A stretch of 64,000 nt of DNA from Pseudoflavonifractor capillosus (GTDB lineage: Bacteria > Bacillota > Clostridia > Oscillospirales > Oscillospiraceae): contig NZ_JACSNZ010000003.1 of NCBI RefSeq assembly GCF_016902575.1, positions 1 through 64,000 of the forward strand, read 5' to 3'. The position numbers were made by a program, and so were the translations under genes. Shown in pieces: positions 1 through 7,902 of the stretch. The notes beneath the pieces are model-generated. The model was given only the letters and a program-made list of their open reading frames with translations. It was not told the DNA's origin and ran no database searches. Position 1 is the stretch's first letter, and each line of letters opens with the position of its first letter.

Positions 1-46
1 CGGCCTCTTTTCGTGAATCTTTTCTCCATTGCTCCATAAAGCACAC

Positions 47-80
47 CCCCACATCTGATACCATTTTACCAGATGCGGGG
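47..80. terminator. Imperfect hairpin at window start
   Basis: CCCCACATCTG is followed 12 bases later by CAGATGCGGGG, an 11-bp stem with one mismatch. No strong T-run follows on either strand, although the plus strand continues into atgtttt. No gene is visible in positions 1-150. This is probably the 3' region of a gene lying to the left of the window. Confidence 0.35.
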
Positions 81-107
81 ATGTTTTGGAAGTTTTTCGA
101 CAGTCTG

Positions 108-141
108 AACCGTCGTACCCCATGGGGTACGACGGTTTTTT
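108..141 (+). terminator. Perfect 30-bp palindrome with plus-strand T-run
   Basis: Positions 108-137 form a perfect inverted repeat with half-site AACCGTCGTACCCCA. On the plus strand it is followed by six T residues (136-141) and a second T-run a few bases on. The T-run direction fits a terminator for plus-strand transcription entering from the left. It also sits 10 bases past the pflB stop, so it could end that minus-strand transcript too. The bases just before it (tttttcgacagtctg) resemble the tail of the intergenic element found elsewhere in the window. Confidence 0.6.
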
Positions 142-150
142 GCGTTTTTC

Positions 151-2394
151 TTACACAGACTCGTGGAAGGTCCGCTTGATGACCTCCAGCTGCTGCTCCC
201 GGCTCAGGCGGTTGAAGTTCACCGCGTAGCCGGAGACACGGATGGTGAGGGTGGGGTACTGCTCAGGGTGCTCCATGGCGTCCACCAGCACCTGGCGGTC
301 CAGCACGTTGACGTTCAGGTGGTGGGCACCCTGGACGAAGTAGCCGTCCAGAATGGACACCAGGTTGGTGGTGCGCTCCTGGGCGCTCTTACCCAGGGCG
401 TTGGGGACGATGGAGAAGGTGTTGGACACGCCGTCCTGGCACACGCTCCGGTAGGGGATCTTGGCCACGGAGTTGAGGCTGGCCAGAGCGCCGTTCTCAT
501 CCCGGCCGTGCATGGGGTTGGCACCGGGGGCGAAGGGCTCGCCCGCCTTGCGCCCGTCGGGGGTGGACCCGGTCTTCTTGCCGTACATCACGTTGCTGGT
601 GATGGTCAGGGCAGAGAGGGTGTGGCGGGCGTCCCGGTACAGGGGGTGCTTTTTCAACTCGGCGGAGAAGTAGGCGGCGATCTCCACGGCGATGTCGTCC
701 ACCCGGTCGTCGTCGTTGCCGTACTTGGGGAACTCGCCCTCCACCTCAAAGTCCACGGCGATGCCCTGCTCGTTGCGGATGGGGCGCACCTTGGCAAACT
801 TGATGGCGGACAGGGAGTCGGCGGCAATGGACAGGCCCGCCACACCGAAAGCGGCCAGGCGCTCCACCAGAGTGTCGTGGAGGGCCATCTGGCTGGCCTC
901 GTAGGCGTACTTGTCGTGCATATAGTGGATGATGTTGATGGTGTCCACATACAGCTCCGCCACATAGGACAGCACCTTCTTGTAGTTGGTCAGCACCTTG
1001 GAGTAGTCCAGCACCTCGTCCTCGTCCCGCTGGATGCCGGGCACCACGTGCAGCCCCTTCTTCTCGTCCACGCCGCCATTGATGGCGTACAGCAGGCTCT
1101 TGGCCAGGTTGGCCCGGGCCCCGAAGAACTGCATCTGCTTGCCCACAGCCATGGCGGACACACAGCAGGAGATGCAGTAGTCGTCCCCGTACAGGGGGCG
1201 CATGACGTCGTCGTTCTCGTACTGGATGGAGTCGGTGACGATGCTCATCTTGGCGCAGTATTCCTTCCAGCCCTGGGGCAGGTTCTGGCTCCACAGCACG
1301 GTGAGATTGGGCTCGGGAGCGGTGCCCAGGTTGGTGAGGGTGTGGAGATAACGGAAGCTATTCTTGGTCACCAGAGTGCGGCCGTCAATGCCCATGCCGC
1401 CCAGAGCCTCGGTGATCCAGGTGGGATCGCCGCCGAAGAGCTCGTTGTACTCGGGGGTGCGCAGGTGGCGCACCAGGCGCAGCTTGATGATAAACTGGTC
1501 AATGAGCTCCTGGGCCCCCTGCTCGTCCAACAGGCCACGATCCAGGTCCCGCTGGATATAGATGTCCAGGAAGGTGGCGGTGCGGCCCAGAGAGGTGGCA
1601 GCGCCATTGTTCTCCTTCACCCCTGCCAGGTAGGCCAGGTACAGATTCTGCACCGCCTCATGGGCGTTCTCAGCGGGACGGGTGACGTCGCATCCGTAGC
1701 GGCTGGCCATGTGGGTGAACTCCTTCAAAGCCCGGATCTGGGTGCTCACTTCCTCCCGCAGGCGGATGCGCTCCTCGGTCATGGGGCCGTCCAGCTCGTC
1801 CAGATCCTTCTGCTTCTCCTCAATGAGGAAGTCGGTGCCGTACAGGGGCACCCGGCGGTAGTCGCCCACCAGGCGGCCACGGCCATAGGCATCGGGCAGA
1901 CCGGTGAGCAGGCCAGCGGTACGGGCCAGGCGGGTGCGCTTGGGGTAGGCGTCAAACACGCCCTCGTTGTGGGTCTTGCGGTACATGCTGAAGTGGCGCT
2001 TGATCTCCGGGTCCAGCTCATAGCCGTACTCATGGAGGGCGGACTCAGCCATGCGCATACCGCCGTACAAATTCACAATGCGCTTGAGGGGGGCATCGGT
2101 CTGCAAGCCCACGATGACCTCGTTGTCCCGGTCGATGTACCCAGGCTCAAAGTTGTCAATGCCGGACACCACATGGGTCTCCACGTCGATGATGCCCTTT
2201 TTCAGCTCCTCCACAATGAGGGCGTGGGCCTTCTCCCACACCTTGGCGGTGCGGGGGGAGATGGGGGCCAGGAAGCTGTCATCTCCGGTGTAGGGGGTGT
2301 AGTTCTTCTGAATAAAGTTGCGCACATTCACCAGGTGGCGCCATTCGCCGGTGTGAAAGCCCTCCCAGGCGGTGCAGTTGACGTCAATGCTCAT
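151..2394 (-). CDS. pflB: Formate C-acetyltransferase (pyruvate formate-lyase)
   Basis: This cytoplasmic glycyl-radical enzyme converts pyruvate and CoA to acetyl-CoA and formate during anaerobic fermentation. The 747-residue product has the normal family length. The adjacent active-site cysteines are visible as CISCCVSAM (Cys410, Cys411), and the C-terminal radical loop is RVSGYAV with Gly722. The ATG at 2394 has a strong AAGGAGG ribosome site 9 bases upstream. The gene lies 14 bases downstream of its activase pflA in one transcript, the reverse of the pflB-pflA order common in other bacteria. Expression should be governed by the riboswitch upstream of pflA. The long antisense frame on the plus strand is a codon-composition shadow. 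Confidence 0.97.
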   Translation of the reverse strand: MSIDVNCTAWEGFHTGEWRHLVNVRNFIQKNYTPYTGDDSFLAPISPRTAKVWEKAHALIVEELKKGIIDVETHVVSGIDNFEPGYIDRDNEVIVGLQTDAPLKRIVNLYGGMRMAESALHEYGYELDPEIKRHFSMYRKTHNEGVFDAYPKRTRLARTAGLLTGLPDAYGRGRLVGDYRRVPLYGTDFLIEEKQKDLDELDGPMTEERIRLREEVSTQIRALKEFTHMASRYGCDVTRPAENAHEAVQNLYLAYLAGVKENNGAATSLGRTATFLDIYIQRDLDRGLLDEQGAQELIDQFIIKLRLVRHLRTPEYNELFGGDPTWITEALGGMGIDGRTLVTKNSFRYLHTLTNLGTAPEPNLTVLWSQNLPQGWKEYCAKMSIVTDSIQYENDDVMRPLYGDDYCISCCVSAMAVGKQMQFFGARANLAKSLLYAINGGVDEKKGLHVVPGIQRDEDEVLDYSKVLTNYKKVLSYVAELYVDTINIIHYMHDKYAYEASQMALHDTLVERLAAFGVAGLSIAADSLSAIKFAKVRPIRNEQGIAVDFEVEGEFPKYGNDDDRVDDIAVEIAAYFSAELKKHPLYRDARHTLSALTITSNVMYGKKTGSTPDGRKAGEPFAPGANPMHGRDENGALASLNSVAKIPYRSVCQDGVSNTFSIVPNALGKSAQERTTNLVSILDGYFVQGAHHLNVNVLDRQVLVDAMEHPEQYPTLTIRVSGYAVNFNRLSREQQLEVIKRTFHESV

Positions 2395-2408
2395 ATGAAG
2401 TAACCTCC

Positions 2409-3134
2409 TTAATCTATGTGGGGAAACGCTTGGTCAAACTTGTTCTGCCATCCGGCCAGGGCATCCTTGGCCAGCGGCTCCACCCCCTCCAGGGGGTAAG
2501 GGATCCCTAATGTGTGGTACTTGTGTACCCCCAGGGTGTGGTAAGGCAGCAGCTCCACCCGGTGAACATTCTTCAGGGTGGAGACAAACTCCAGAAGCTC
2601 CTGCAAATGCTCGTCCCCATCGGTGAGCCCCGGCACCACCACATGGCGGATCCACATGGGGATGTTTTGGGCCTGTACAGCTGCCAGGAACTTCTCCCAT
2701 CCCCCGCTGTCCCGGCCTGTCACGGCACGGAAGCCCTGGGGCGAGTGGTGCTTGATGTCCAGCAACACCAGGTCGGTGTGGGAGAGAATCTCTTCATAGT
2801 CCCCCAGCCCGCATCCGGCGGTGTCCAGACAGGTGTGAATGCCCTCCCGGTGACATAGCTTCATGGTCTCCACCAGAAAATCCGGCTGCAACAGCGGTTC
2901 GCCGCCGGAAAAGGTGACCCCACCGGTGTCTCCGTAGTAGGGCTTGAAGCGGCGCAGCTTAGCTACCAGCTCCTCCGGCGTCATCTCCTTGGCTGCCGCC
3001 CCTCCACACGACCAGGTGTCCGGGTTGTGGCAGTACTGACAGCGCAGCTGACAGCCCTGGAGAAAGACCACCGTGCGAATGCCGGGGCCGTCCACCAGCC
3101 CCATGCTCTCCACAGAGTGAATGATTCCCTTCAT
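2409..3134 (-). CDS. pflA: Pyruvate formate-lyase activating enzyme (radical SAM)
   Basis: Radical SAM activase that installs the glycyl radical on PflB using S-adenosylmethionine and a [4Fe-4S] cluster. The product is 241 residues, typical of the family. The cluster motif CX3CX2C is visible as CQLRCQYC (Cys28, Cys32, Cys35), followed by the glycine-rich FSGGEPLLQ segment. I chose the ATG at 3134 because GGGAG lies 8 bases upstream and the N-terminus [12 protein letters not shown] matches the family. The longer frame, starting at 3275, would run through the riboswitch and terminator. It is the first gene of the pflA-pflB operon. Confidence 0.96.
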   Translation of the reverse strand: MKGIIHSVESMGLVDGPGIRTVVFLQGCQLRCQYCHNPDTWSCGGAAAKEMTPEELVAKLRRFKPYYGDTGGVTFSGGEPLLQPDFLVETMKLCHREGIHTCLDTAGCGLGDYEEILSHTDLVLLDIKHHSPQGFRAVTGRDSGGWEKFLAAVQAQNIPMWIRHVVVPGLTDGDEHLQELLEFVSTLKNVHRVELLPYHTLGVHKYHTLGIPYPLEGVEPLAKDALAGWQNKFDQAFPHID

Positions 3135-3167
3135 TGTGAACTCCCTTCTTTTTCCAATTTCAGGATA

Positions 3168-3211
3168 AAGAAAAGACCGACGCACTGAGCCCTTTCCTTG
3201 CCCAGACGGTC
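3168..3211 (-). terminator. Riboswitch-controlled intrinsic terminator before pflA
   Basis: In minus orientation GACCG-T-CTGGGC pairs with GCTCAG-TGCGT-CGGTC and is followed by TTTTCTTT. The left arm is also the 3' conserved part of the ZTP aptamer, so ligand-bound aptamer and terminator exclude each other. This is the arrangement of a transcriptional ON switch. Confidence 0.8.
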
Positions 3212-3273
3212 GGCCGGTTTCACGATCACACTCCACGTGGTCTGTTCCACTTATTTCCGTCAGTTGTATGATC
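3199..3273 (-). promoter_or_regulatory. ZTP riboswitch (pfl motif) controlling pflA-pflB
   Basis: The leader carries the hallmarks of the pfl/ZTP aptamer. An 8-bp P1 stem pairs GATCATAC with GTGTGATC. The conserved ACTGACGGA follows the 5' P1 strand, GTGGA follows in the junction, and GGCCGACCGTCTGGGCA forms the 3' hairpin/pseudoknot domain. ZTP riboswitches sense ZTP/ZMP, which accumulate when 10-formyl-tetrahydrofolate is short. PFL supplies formate for one-carbon metabolism, which explains the placement. The aptamer overlaps a terminator stem, so I infer that ligand binding allows read-through. Confidence 0.92.
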
Positions 3274-3284
3274 ACCGTGGGTAC

Positions 3285-3313
3285 AGACTACTATATCTTG
3301 TGGTGTTTGTCAA
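3285..3313 (-). promoter_or_regulatory. Promoter of pflA-pflB
   Basis: Minus-strand TTGACA and TAGTCT are separated by 17 bases, placing transcription start a few bases upstream of the riboswitch P1 stem. Spacing and position fit a sigma-A promoter. The -10 is imperfect. Confidence 0.7.
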
Positions 3314-3432
3314 GGGTCATCTCAATATTTCATTATTTTCCAGTTTTCTTACGTATTTTTAAGAACTTTGGAAGAAGTTGTATCAGAGTTGTAAATTCTT
3401 CTTTAATCCCCCAATTTTAGCGTTGTTTGCCG

Positions 3433-3461
3433 TTGCCTTTTGCTCTAGAGCATACTATAAT
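3433..3461 (+). promoter_or_regulatory. Promoter of the first LCP gene
   Basis: TTGCCT and TATAAT are separated by 17 bases, about 50 bases ahead of the start codon at 3513. The same core, differing by one base in the -35, precedes the second LCP gene. Confidence 0.75.
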
Positions 3462-3512
3462 GGCCCCCACATAGGGGCTGTGTCCCCGAAACAACAAAGG
3501 GGAGAACCAGAC

Positions 3513-5006
3513 ATGAGAAAACCCAACCCGGCCCGCAGAAATGGGGGCAGAATTGAAACCGTCATCAACCTCCTGGCCCTGGTGCTGTTTGCAGTCCTGG
3601 CTGTGGGCTTTGTGGCCACGGCCATTTCCACCCAGTTTCTCACCCCTGCCCTCATTGTCGTACTGATAGCTGTGGTGTGCCTTCTCCTGGTGGGAGTTTT
3701 GTTGCTGCGCCGCAGCCGCCGTGGGGCAGTGCGGGCATGCGGCTCGGTGCTGGCCATGGCCCTGTGCCTGGTTTTTGCCCTGGGCATTGGATATATCCGC
3801 ATTGGTCTCAACACGCTGGGCCGTATCACCTCCACCGACGCCTCCCAGACCTTGACCATGGCCGTCTACGTCAAGGAAGGGGATGACCGAGCGGTGGAGG
3901 ACGTGTTGTCTGCGCCCTTGGGCATTCTGGCCACCGACCAGGACAACACCCAGGCAGCCATAACAAAGCTGGAACAGGAGTACAGCGTGACCCTGACCAC
4001 CCAGCCCTACACCAGTCCCGCTGAGCTGGTTGATGGCCTGGAGAATGGCCAGGTGGATGCCATTTTGGTGGCCCAGACCCGCCTGGGCGTGCTGGAAGAT
4101 ATGGAGGACTATGCTCCCATCCTGGCCGGGCTGCGGGAGGTGAAGACCTTCCAGATCCAGCTGTCCGACAACCAGCAGGCCACCCAGTCCGCTCCCCCTG
4201 TGGACACTGTCTTTACCGTATATATCAGCGGCAACGACACCCGCAGCAACGACATCAACGACACCCAGCGCAGCGACGTGAACATCATCGCCACAGTCAA
4301 CCCCAAGACCCGGCAGGTGCTGCTGCTGTCCACCCCCCGGGACTACTTCATCCCCCTGTCCATTTCCGGCGGAGTCAAAGACAAGCTCACCCACGCCGGC
4401 AAATATGGCATTGATGTGAGCATGGACACCCTGGAGATGCTCTACGGCATCAATTTGGACTACTACTTTAAGGTGAATTTCTCCGGCTTTGAGGGTATTA
4501 TTGACGCCCTTGGAGGGATTGAGGTGGATTCCAAGTATGAATTTTCCTCCAAGATCTCCGACCACCCCATCCATTACAATAAGGGCATCAACCACCTCAA
4601 CGGTGAGGAAGCCCTCTATTATGTCCGGGAGCGGTACTCCTTCCCCAACGGCGACTTCCAGCGGGGCATTCACCAGATGCAGGTCATCCAGGCGGTCATG
4701 GACAAAGTACTCTCCCCCACCATCCTCGTCCGGTACGCCTCCATGATGGATGCCATGGCCGACTGCTTCCGCACCTCCGTGCCCTCCGACCTCATTGCAG
4801 CCCTGGTACGGGATCAGCTGGGCAACGGCGGGAACTGGAACATTGTCAGCTACTACGTCAGCGGACATGAGGAAAAGCACACCACTTACTCCGCCCCCAA
4901 GTCCAAGGCCTCTGTGATCATTCCCAACCAGTCCACGGTGGAGACCGCCAAAAAGCTCATGGAACAAGTGCGAAACGGGGAGGTCATCTCCCAGCCACAG
5001 GCATAA
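3513..5006 (+). CDS. LytR-CpsA-Psr (LCP) family cell-envelope protein
   Basis: LCP enzymes transfer undecaprenyl-linked glycopolymers such as teichoic acids or capsule to peptidoglycan on the outer face of the membrane. The 497-residue product has three predicted membrane helices in the first 100 residues. An intermediate extracellular region of about 130 residues follows, then an LCP domain at roughly 235-425. Domain signatures include RSDVNIIATVN, STPRDYFIP, KLTHAGKYG, VNFSGFEGIIDALGGIEV and LNGEEALYYVRER, which supply the Asp/Arg residues that bind Mg2+ and pyrophosphate. I chose the ATG at 3513 because AAAGGGGAG precedes it; the upstream in-frame codons lie in the promoter. It is a close paralogue of the next gene. 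The glycopolymer substrate cannot be inferred. Confidence 0.93.
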   Translation: MRKPNPARRNGGRIETVINLLALVLFAVLAVGFVATAISTQFLTPALIVVLIAVVCLLLVGVLLLRRSRRGAVRACGSVLAMALCLVFALGIGYIRIGLNTLGRITSTDASQTLTMAVYVKEGDDRAVEDVLSAPLGILATDQDNTQAAITKLEQEYSVTLTTQPYTSPAELVDGLENGQVDAILVAQTRLGVLEDMEDYAPILAGLREVKTFQIQLSDNQQATQSAPPVDTVFTVYISGNDTRSNDINDTQRSDVNIIATVNPKTRQVLLLSTPRDYFIPLSISGGVKDKLTHAGKYGIDVSMDTLEMLYGINLDYYFKVNFSGFEGIIDALGGIEVDSKYEFSSKISDHPIHYNKGINHLNGEEALYYVRERYSFPNGDFQRGIHQMQVIQAVMDKVLSPTILVRYASMMDAMADCFRTSVPSDLIAALVRDQLGNGGNWNIVSYYVSGHEEKHTTYSAPKSKASVIIPNQSTVETAKKLMEQVRNGEVISQPQA

Positions 5007-5010
5007 TCTC

Positions 5011-5045
5011 ACAGGCAGTTTGGTGCGGTACGCCAAACTGCCTGT
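5011..5045. terminator. Hairpin between the two LCP genes
   Basis: A 13-bp stem, ACAGGCAGTTTGG paired with CCAAACTGCCTGT, lies 5 bases past the first LCP stop codon. No T-run follows, so it is a weak terminator or an RNA 3'-end stabiliser. The second LCP gene has its own promoter downstream. Confidence 0.55.
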
Positions 5046-5093
5046 AACTTCTCACAAAATCCTCAAACTCCTGGAAATTCCCGAATACTTCCA

Positions 5094-5122
5094 TTGCCAT
5101 TTCACCCATTTTGTACTATAAT
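5094..5122 (+). promoter_or_regulatory. Promoter of the second LCP gene
   Basis: TTGCCA and TATAAT are separated by exactly 17 bases, about 92 bases upstream of the start codon. Core and spacing almost duplicate those of the first LCP promoter, suggesting the promoter was duplicated with the gene. Confidence 0.75.
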
Positions 5123-5213
5123 GTCGAGAGCTATTTCCTGCGGCCCCGCAGACCGCACAGTACACTTTCACTGTCAACCAAACAGAGGAAGATATGTAAA
5201 AGGAAGGAATATT

Positions 5214-6728
5214 ATGTTTATGGGAAAGAAACCGAATAAGACCGGCGGCAAGACCCGTGGTTTTGATTTCTACCTCAATAAGGTAGCCCTGGTGGTCTTT
5301 AGCGTATTGGCAATTCTCTTCGTGTACACAGCTGTGTCCTCCCAGATGCTCCCCCCCCTGCTCATTGCCCTGCTGGTGGTGGTGGTGGCCATTCCCGTTG
5401 CCCTGGTGTGGTGGCTGAGTTTGCGCCGTGGCAAGGCCATGGGACGGGCTGTGGGCTCGGTGTTGGCTATGGTGTTCTGCCTGCTCTTCGCCGTGGGTAC
5501 CCGCTACATCCAGATCGGCATGGATGCTCTCCACAGCATCACCAAGGAAGAAGCTGAAACTGCTGCCATGTGCGTGTACGTCCGTGCTGACGACACCCGG
5601 GAGATGGAGCAGCTGTTGGACGAGACCTTCGGTGTTCTGGGGCTGACCAGCAGCCACACCCAGGATGCTGTCAACCAGCTCAACAAAGAGTACTCCACCT
5701 CCCTCACCACCCAGTCCTTCGATGCCGTCACCGATCTGGTGGATGCCCTGAATGATGAAGATGTGGATGCCATTCTCGTGGATCAGGGCCAGCTGAGCGT
5801 GCTGGAAGACCTGGAGGGCTACGAGACTGCCATGGACAACCTGCGGCAGGTCAAGTCCTTCCACGTGGAGGTGCAAAGCGACAATACCCCTGTTCCCGAC
5901 GATGAGTGGGAGGGGGACTCCGTGGTCACTGTGTACATCAGCGGCAGCGACTCCCGGGACAGCAACATCATGGCCACCGGGCGCAGCGATGTGAACATCA
6001 TTGCCACCATCAACACCGAGACTCACCAGGTGCTGCTGCTCAACACGCCTCGAGATTTCTACATTCCTCTGGCTCGCAGCGGTCCCAATGACCGGCGCGA
6101 CAAGCTCACCCATGCCGGTCTCTACGGTGTGGATGAGAGCAAGGACACCCTGGCCCAGTACTACGACATTGATATTGACTACTACTTCCGGGTCAATTTC
6201 AGCGGATTTGAGGATATCATTGATGCCCTGGGCGGCATTGAGGTGGACTCCAAGTACGCCTTCTCCTCCACCATCTCCGACACCCCCATCCGCTACAACA
6301 AGGGTATCAATCATCTGGACGGCTATGAGGCCCTGTACTACGTCCGGGAGCGCTACTCCTTCCCCAACGGCGACTATCAGCGTGGCGTCAACCAGATGCA
6401 GGTCATCGAAGCGGTGATGAAAAAGGCCATGTCCCCCTCCATCCTCACCAGCTACACCTCCTTGATGCAGGCGCTGTCCGACTGTTTCAAGACCTCTGTC
6501 CCCACAGAGCTCATCAGCTCTCTGGTGCGAAACCAGCTGGCCAATCCCACTCAGGAGTGGAACATCGTCACCTACTACGTCTCCGGCACTGGCTCCAGTG
6601 AGTACACCTACTCCATCCCCAGCCAGAGAGCCTACGTCACCATCCCCGACGAGTCCACGGTGGAGACCGCCAAGGATCTCATGCAGCAGGTGGTGGACGG
6701 CAAAACCATTTCTGCCCCCCAGCAGTAA
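5214..6728 (+). CDS. LytR-CpsA-Psr (LCP) family cell-envelope protein, tandem paralogue
   Basis: Second LCP ligase, 504 residues, with the same architecture as its neighbour: three N-terminal membrane helices, an extracellular spacer region, then the LCP domain. Matching signatures are RSDVNIIATIN, NTPRDFYIPL, DKLTHAGLYG, NFSGFEDIIDALGGIEV and LDGYEALYYVRERYSF. Similarity runs over the full length including the C-terminal tail (STVETAK), so this is a tandem duplication. The ATG at 5214 has AGGAAGG about 7 bases upstream; the longer frame would start inside the promoter. Paralogous LCP proteins in Firmicutes are often partly redundant or specialised for different polymers. Which applies here is unknown. 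Confidence 0.93.
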   Translation: MFMGKKPNKTGGKTRGFDFYLNKVALVVFSVLAILFVYTAVSSQMLPPLLIALLVVVVAIPVALVWWLSLRRGKAMGRAVGSVLAMVFCLLFAVGTRYIQIGMDALHSITKEEAETAAMCVYVRADDTREMEQLLDETFGVLGLTSSHTQDAVNQLNKEYSTSLTTQSFDAVTDLVDALNDEDVDAILVDQGQLSVLEDLEGYETAMDNLRQVKSFHVEVQSDNTPVPDDEWEGDSVVTVYISGSDSRDSNIMATGRSDVNIIATINTETHQVLLLNTPRDFYIPLARSGPNDRRDKLTHAGLYGVDESKDTLAQYYDIDIDYYFRVNFSGFEDIIDALGGIEVDSKYAFSSTISDTPIRYNKGINHLDGYEALYYVRERYSFPNGDYQRGVNQMQVIEAVMKKAMSPSILTSYTSLMQALSDCFKTSVPTELISSLVRNQLANPTQEWNIVTYYVSGTGSSEYTYSIPSQRAYVTIPDESTVETAKDLMQQVVDGKTISAPQQ

Positions 6729-6737
6729 TTAACGATA

Positions 6738-6771
6738 AAAATGGCCGGATGCCCCAGCATCCGGCCATTTT
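6738..6771 (+). terminator. Terminator after the LCP pair
   Basis: A near-perfect stem, AAATGGCCGGATGC paired with GCATCCGGCCATTT around a four-base loop, starts about 10 bases after the LCP stop codon and ends in TTTTC. It sits directly before the ribosome site of the next gene, so that gene may depend on read-through or on an unseen promoter. Confidence 0.75.
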
Positions 6772-6787
6772 CATTGGAGGAATTTTT

Positions 6788-7606
6788 ATGTCTGACATCA
6801 CTTACATCCATCGACTGGATCACCCCGGTGTGGACGTGTTTGCACGCCTCACCGAGGCCCAGCTCCGCAACCGCCGGGAACCGGAAAAGGGGATTTTCAT
6901 TGCGGAGAGTCCCAAGGTCATTGAGCGGGCCTTGCATGGAGGCTATGAGCCTGTGTCCTTCCTCATGGAGGAAAAGCACATCACCGGACAGGCCCGGGAG
7001 CTGCTGGAACGCTGTCCCCAGGTGCCGGTGTACACCGGGCCCTCGGAGCTGCTGGCCCAACTGACTGGATTCCCCCTCACACGGGGGGTGCTGTGCGCCA
7101 TGCGCCGCCCCGTTCTGCCCAGCGTAGAGCAGCTGTGCCGCAATGCCCACCGGGTGGCAGTGCTGGAGGGGATCGCAGACCCCACCAATGTGGGAGCCAT
7201 TTTCCGCTCCGCCGCTGCCATGCACATGGATGCGGTGCTGGTCACCCCCAACTGCTGCGACCCCCTGTACCGCCGCTCGGTGCGGGTGAGCATGGGCACC
7301 GTGTTCCAAATCCCCTGGACCCGCATCCCCCAGTGGCCGGAGGGCGGCCTGGAGCAGCTGAACGGCCTGGGCTTTCGCACTGTGGCCATGGCCCTCACCC
7401 CCAATGCCGTGTCCATCGAAGACCCCGCCCTGCACCAGGCGGACAAGCTGGCCATTTTACTGGGTACCGAGGGGGACGGGCTGGCCCGCTCCACCATTGC
7501 CCGGTGTGACCACACCGTGTGCATCCCCATGTCCCATGATGTGGACTCCCTCAATGTGGCCGCCGCCAGCGCCGTGGCCTTCTGGGAGCTGCGGTACCGC
7601 CGGTGA
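6788..7606 (+). CDS. SpoU/TrmH-family RNA 2'-O-methyltransferase
   Basis: SPOUT-class methyltransferase that transfers a methyl group from S-adenosylmethionine to a ribose 2'-OH of rRNA or tRNA. The 272-residue product has an N-terminal RNA-binding region (about 1-110) and a C-terminal SPOUT domain. The three knot motifs are LEGIADPTNVGAIFRSA, AILLGTEGDGL and IPMSHDVDSLNVAAASAVAF. I chose the ATG at 6788 because GGAGG precedes it by 7 bases and the upstream frame covers the terminator hairpin. The family is certain, but the modified nucleotide cannot be told from sequence alone (TsnR/RlmB-like). Confidence 0.9.
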   Translation: MSDITYIHRLDHPGVDVFARLTEAQLRNRREPEKGIFIAESPKVIERALHGGYEPVSFLMEEKHITGQARELLERCPQVPVYTGPSELLAQLTGFPLTRGVLCAMRRPVLPSVEQLCRNAHRVAVLEGIADPTNVGAIFRSAAAMHMDAVLVTPNCCDPLYRRSVRVSMGTVFQIPWTRIPQWPEGGLEQLNGLGFRTVAMALTPNAVSIEDPALHQADKLAILLGTEGDGLARSTIARCDHTVCIPMSHDVDSLNVAAASAVAFWELRYRR

Positions 7607-7651
7607 TCTCTGTCTGATCTGTAAAATTTCATACAGTTTCACCGGTTTCTT

Positions 7652-7669
7652 TTGTTACATTCTTGACAA
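7652..7669 (+). promoter_or_regulatory. Candidate Rex operator over the hydrogenase promoter
   Basis: The 18-bp imperfect palindrome TTGTTACATTCTTGACAA matches the clostridial Rex consensus TTGTTAANNNNTTAACAA except at positions 7 and 14. It overlaps the -35 hexamer of the hydrogenase promoter, the position expected for a repressor. Rex senses the NADH/NAD+ ratio and commonly controls hydrogenase and fermentation genes in clostridia. Rex itself is not in this window. Confidence 0.65.
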
Positions 7670-7691
7670 CCACACAGGACGGATTTATAAT
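7663..7691 (+). promoter_or_regulatory. Consensus promoter of the hydrogenase operon
   Basis: A perfect TTGACA and a perfect TATAAT are separated by 17 bases. The predicted transcript has a leader of about 200 nucleotides before the first gene. No promoter of comparable quality was noticed inside the following 13-kb gene array, where genes overlap or nearly touch. Confidence 0.85.
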
Positions 7692-7789
7692 TTTCATCAA
7701 GACCTGATGTGGTGGGCCTGTACGTTTTGCCAAAACTCACAAAGTGCGCCACAGGATTTTCCATATGTTTGAAACATCTGGTTGACATT

Positions 7790-7836
7790 CCTGTGGGTAC
7801 GTTCTGGGAATTTGGCTGGCGTTACGGGCCTTTTTT
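7790..7836 (+). promoter_or_regulatory. Possible attenuator hairpin in hydrogenase leader
   Basis: Within the 200-nt leader, CCTGT...ACG can pair with CGT...ACGGG, followed by CC and six T residues (7831-7836). The stem is interrupted and includes a wobble pair, so this is a weak call. Two small hairpins follow: CAGCGG/CCGCTG at about 7846-7861 and GGCAG/CTGCC near 7873-7886. The gene-free stretch 7607-7902 otherwise shows only the promoter and Rex-like site. Confidence 0.35.
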
Positions 7837-7902
7837 GTACATTACAGCGGCAAACCGCTGACACAATCTCAGGCAGTTTTCTGCCAGCTTCGGGAGGTCA
7901 TT

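Noticed and set aside
163-2403. 746-codon plus-strand open frame
   Set aside because: It is exactly antisense to pflB. The product is a low-complexity Gly/Val/His/Leu sequence typical of codon-bias shadows in GC-rich genes.
3135-3275. 47-codon N-terminal extension of pflA
   Set aside because: The extension would be translated from the riboswitch aptamer and terminator. The internal ATG has a proper ribosome site and the canonical N-terminus.
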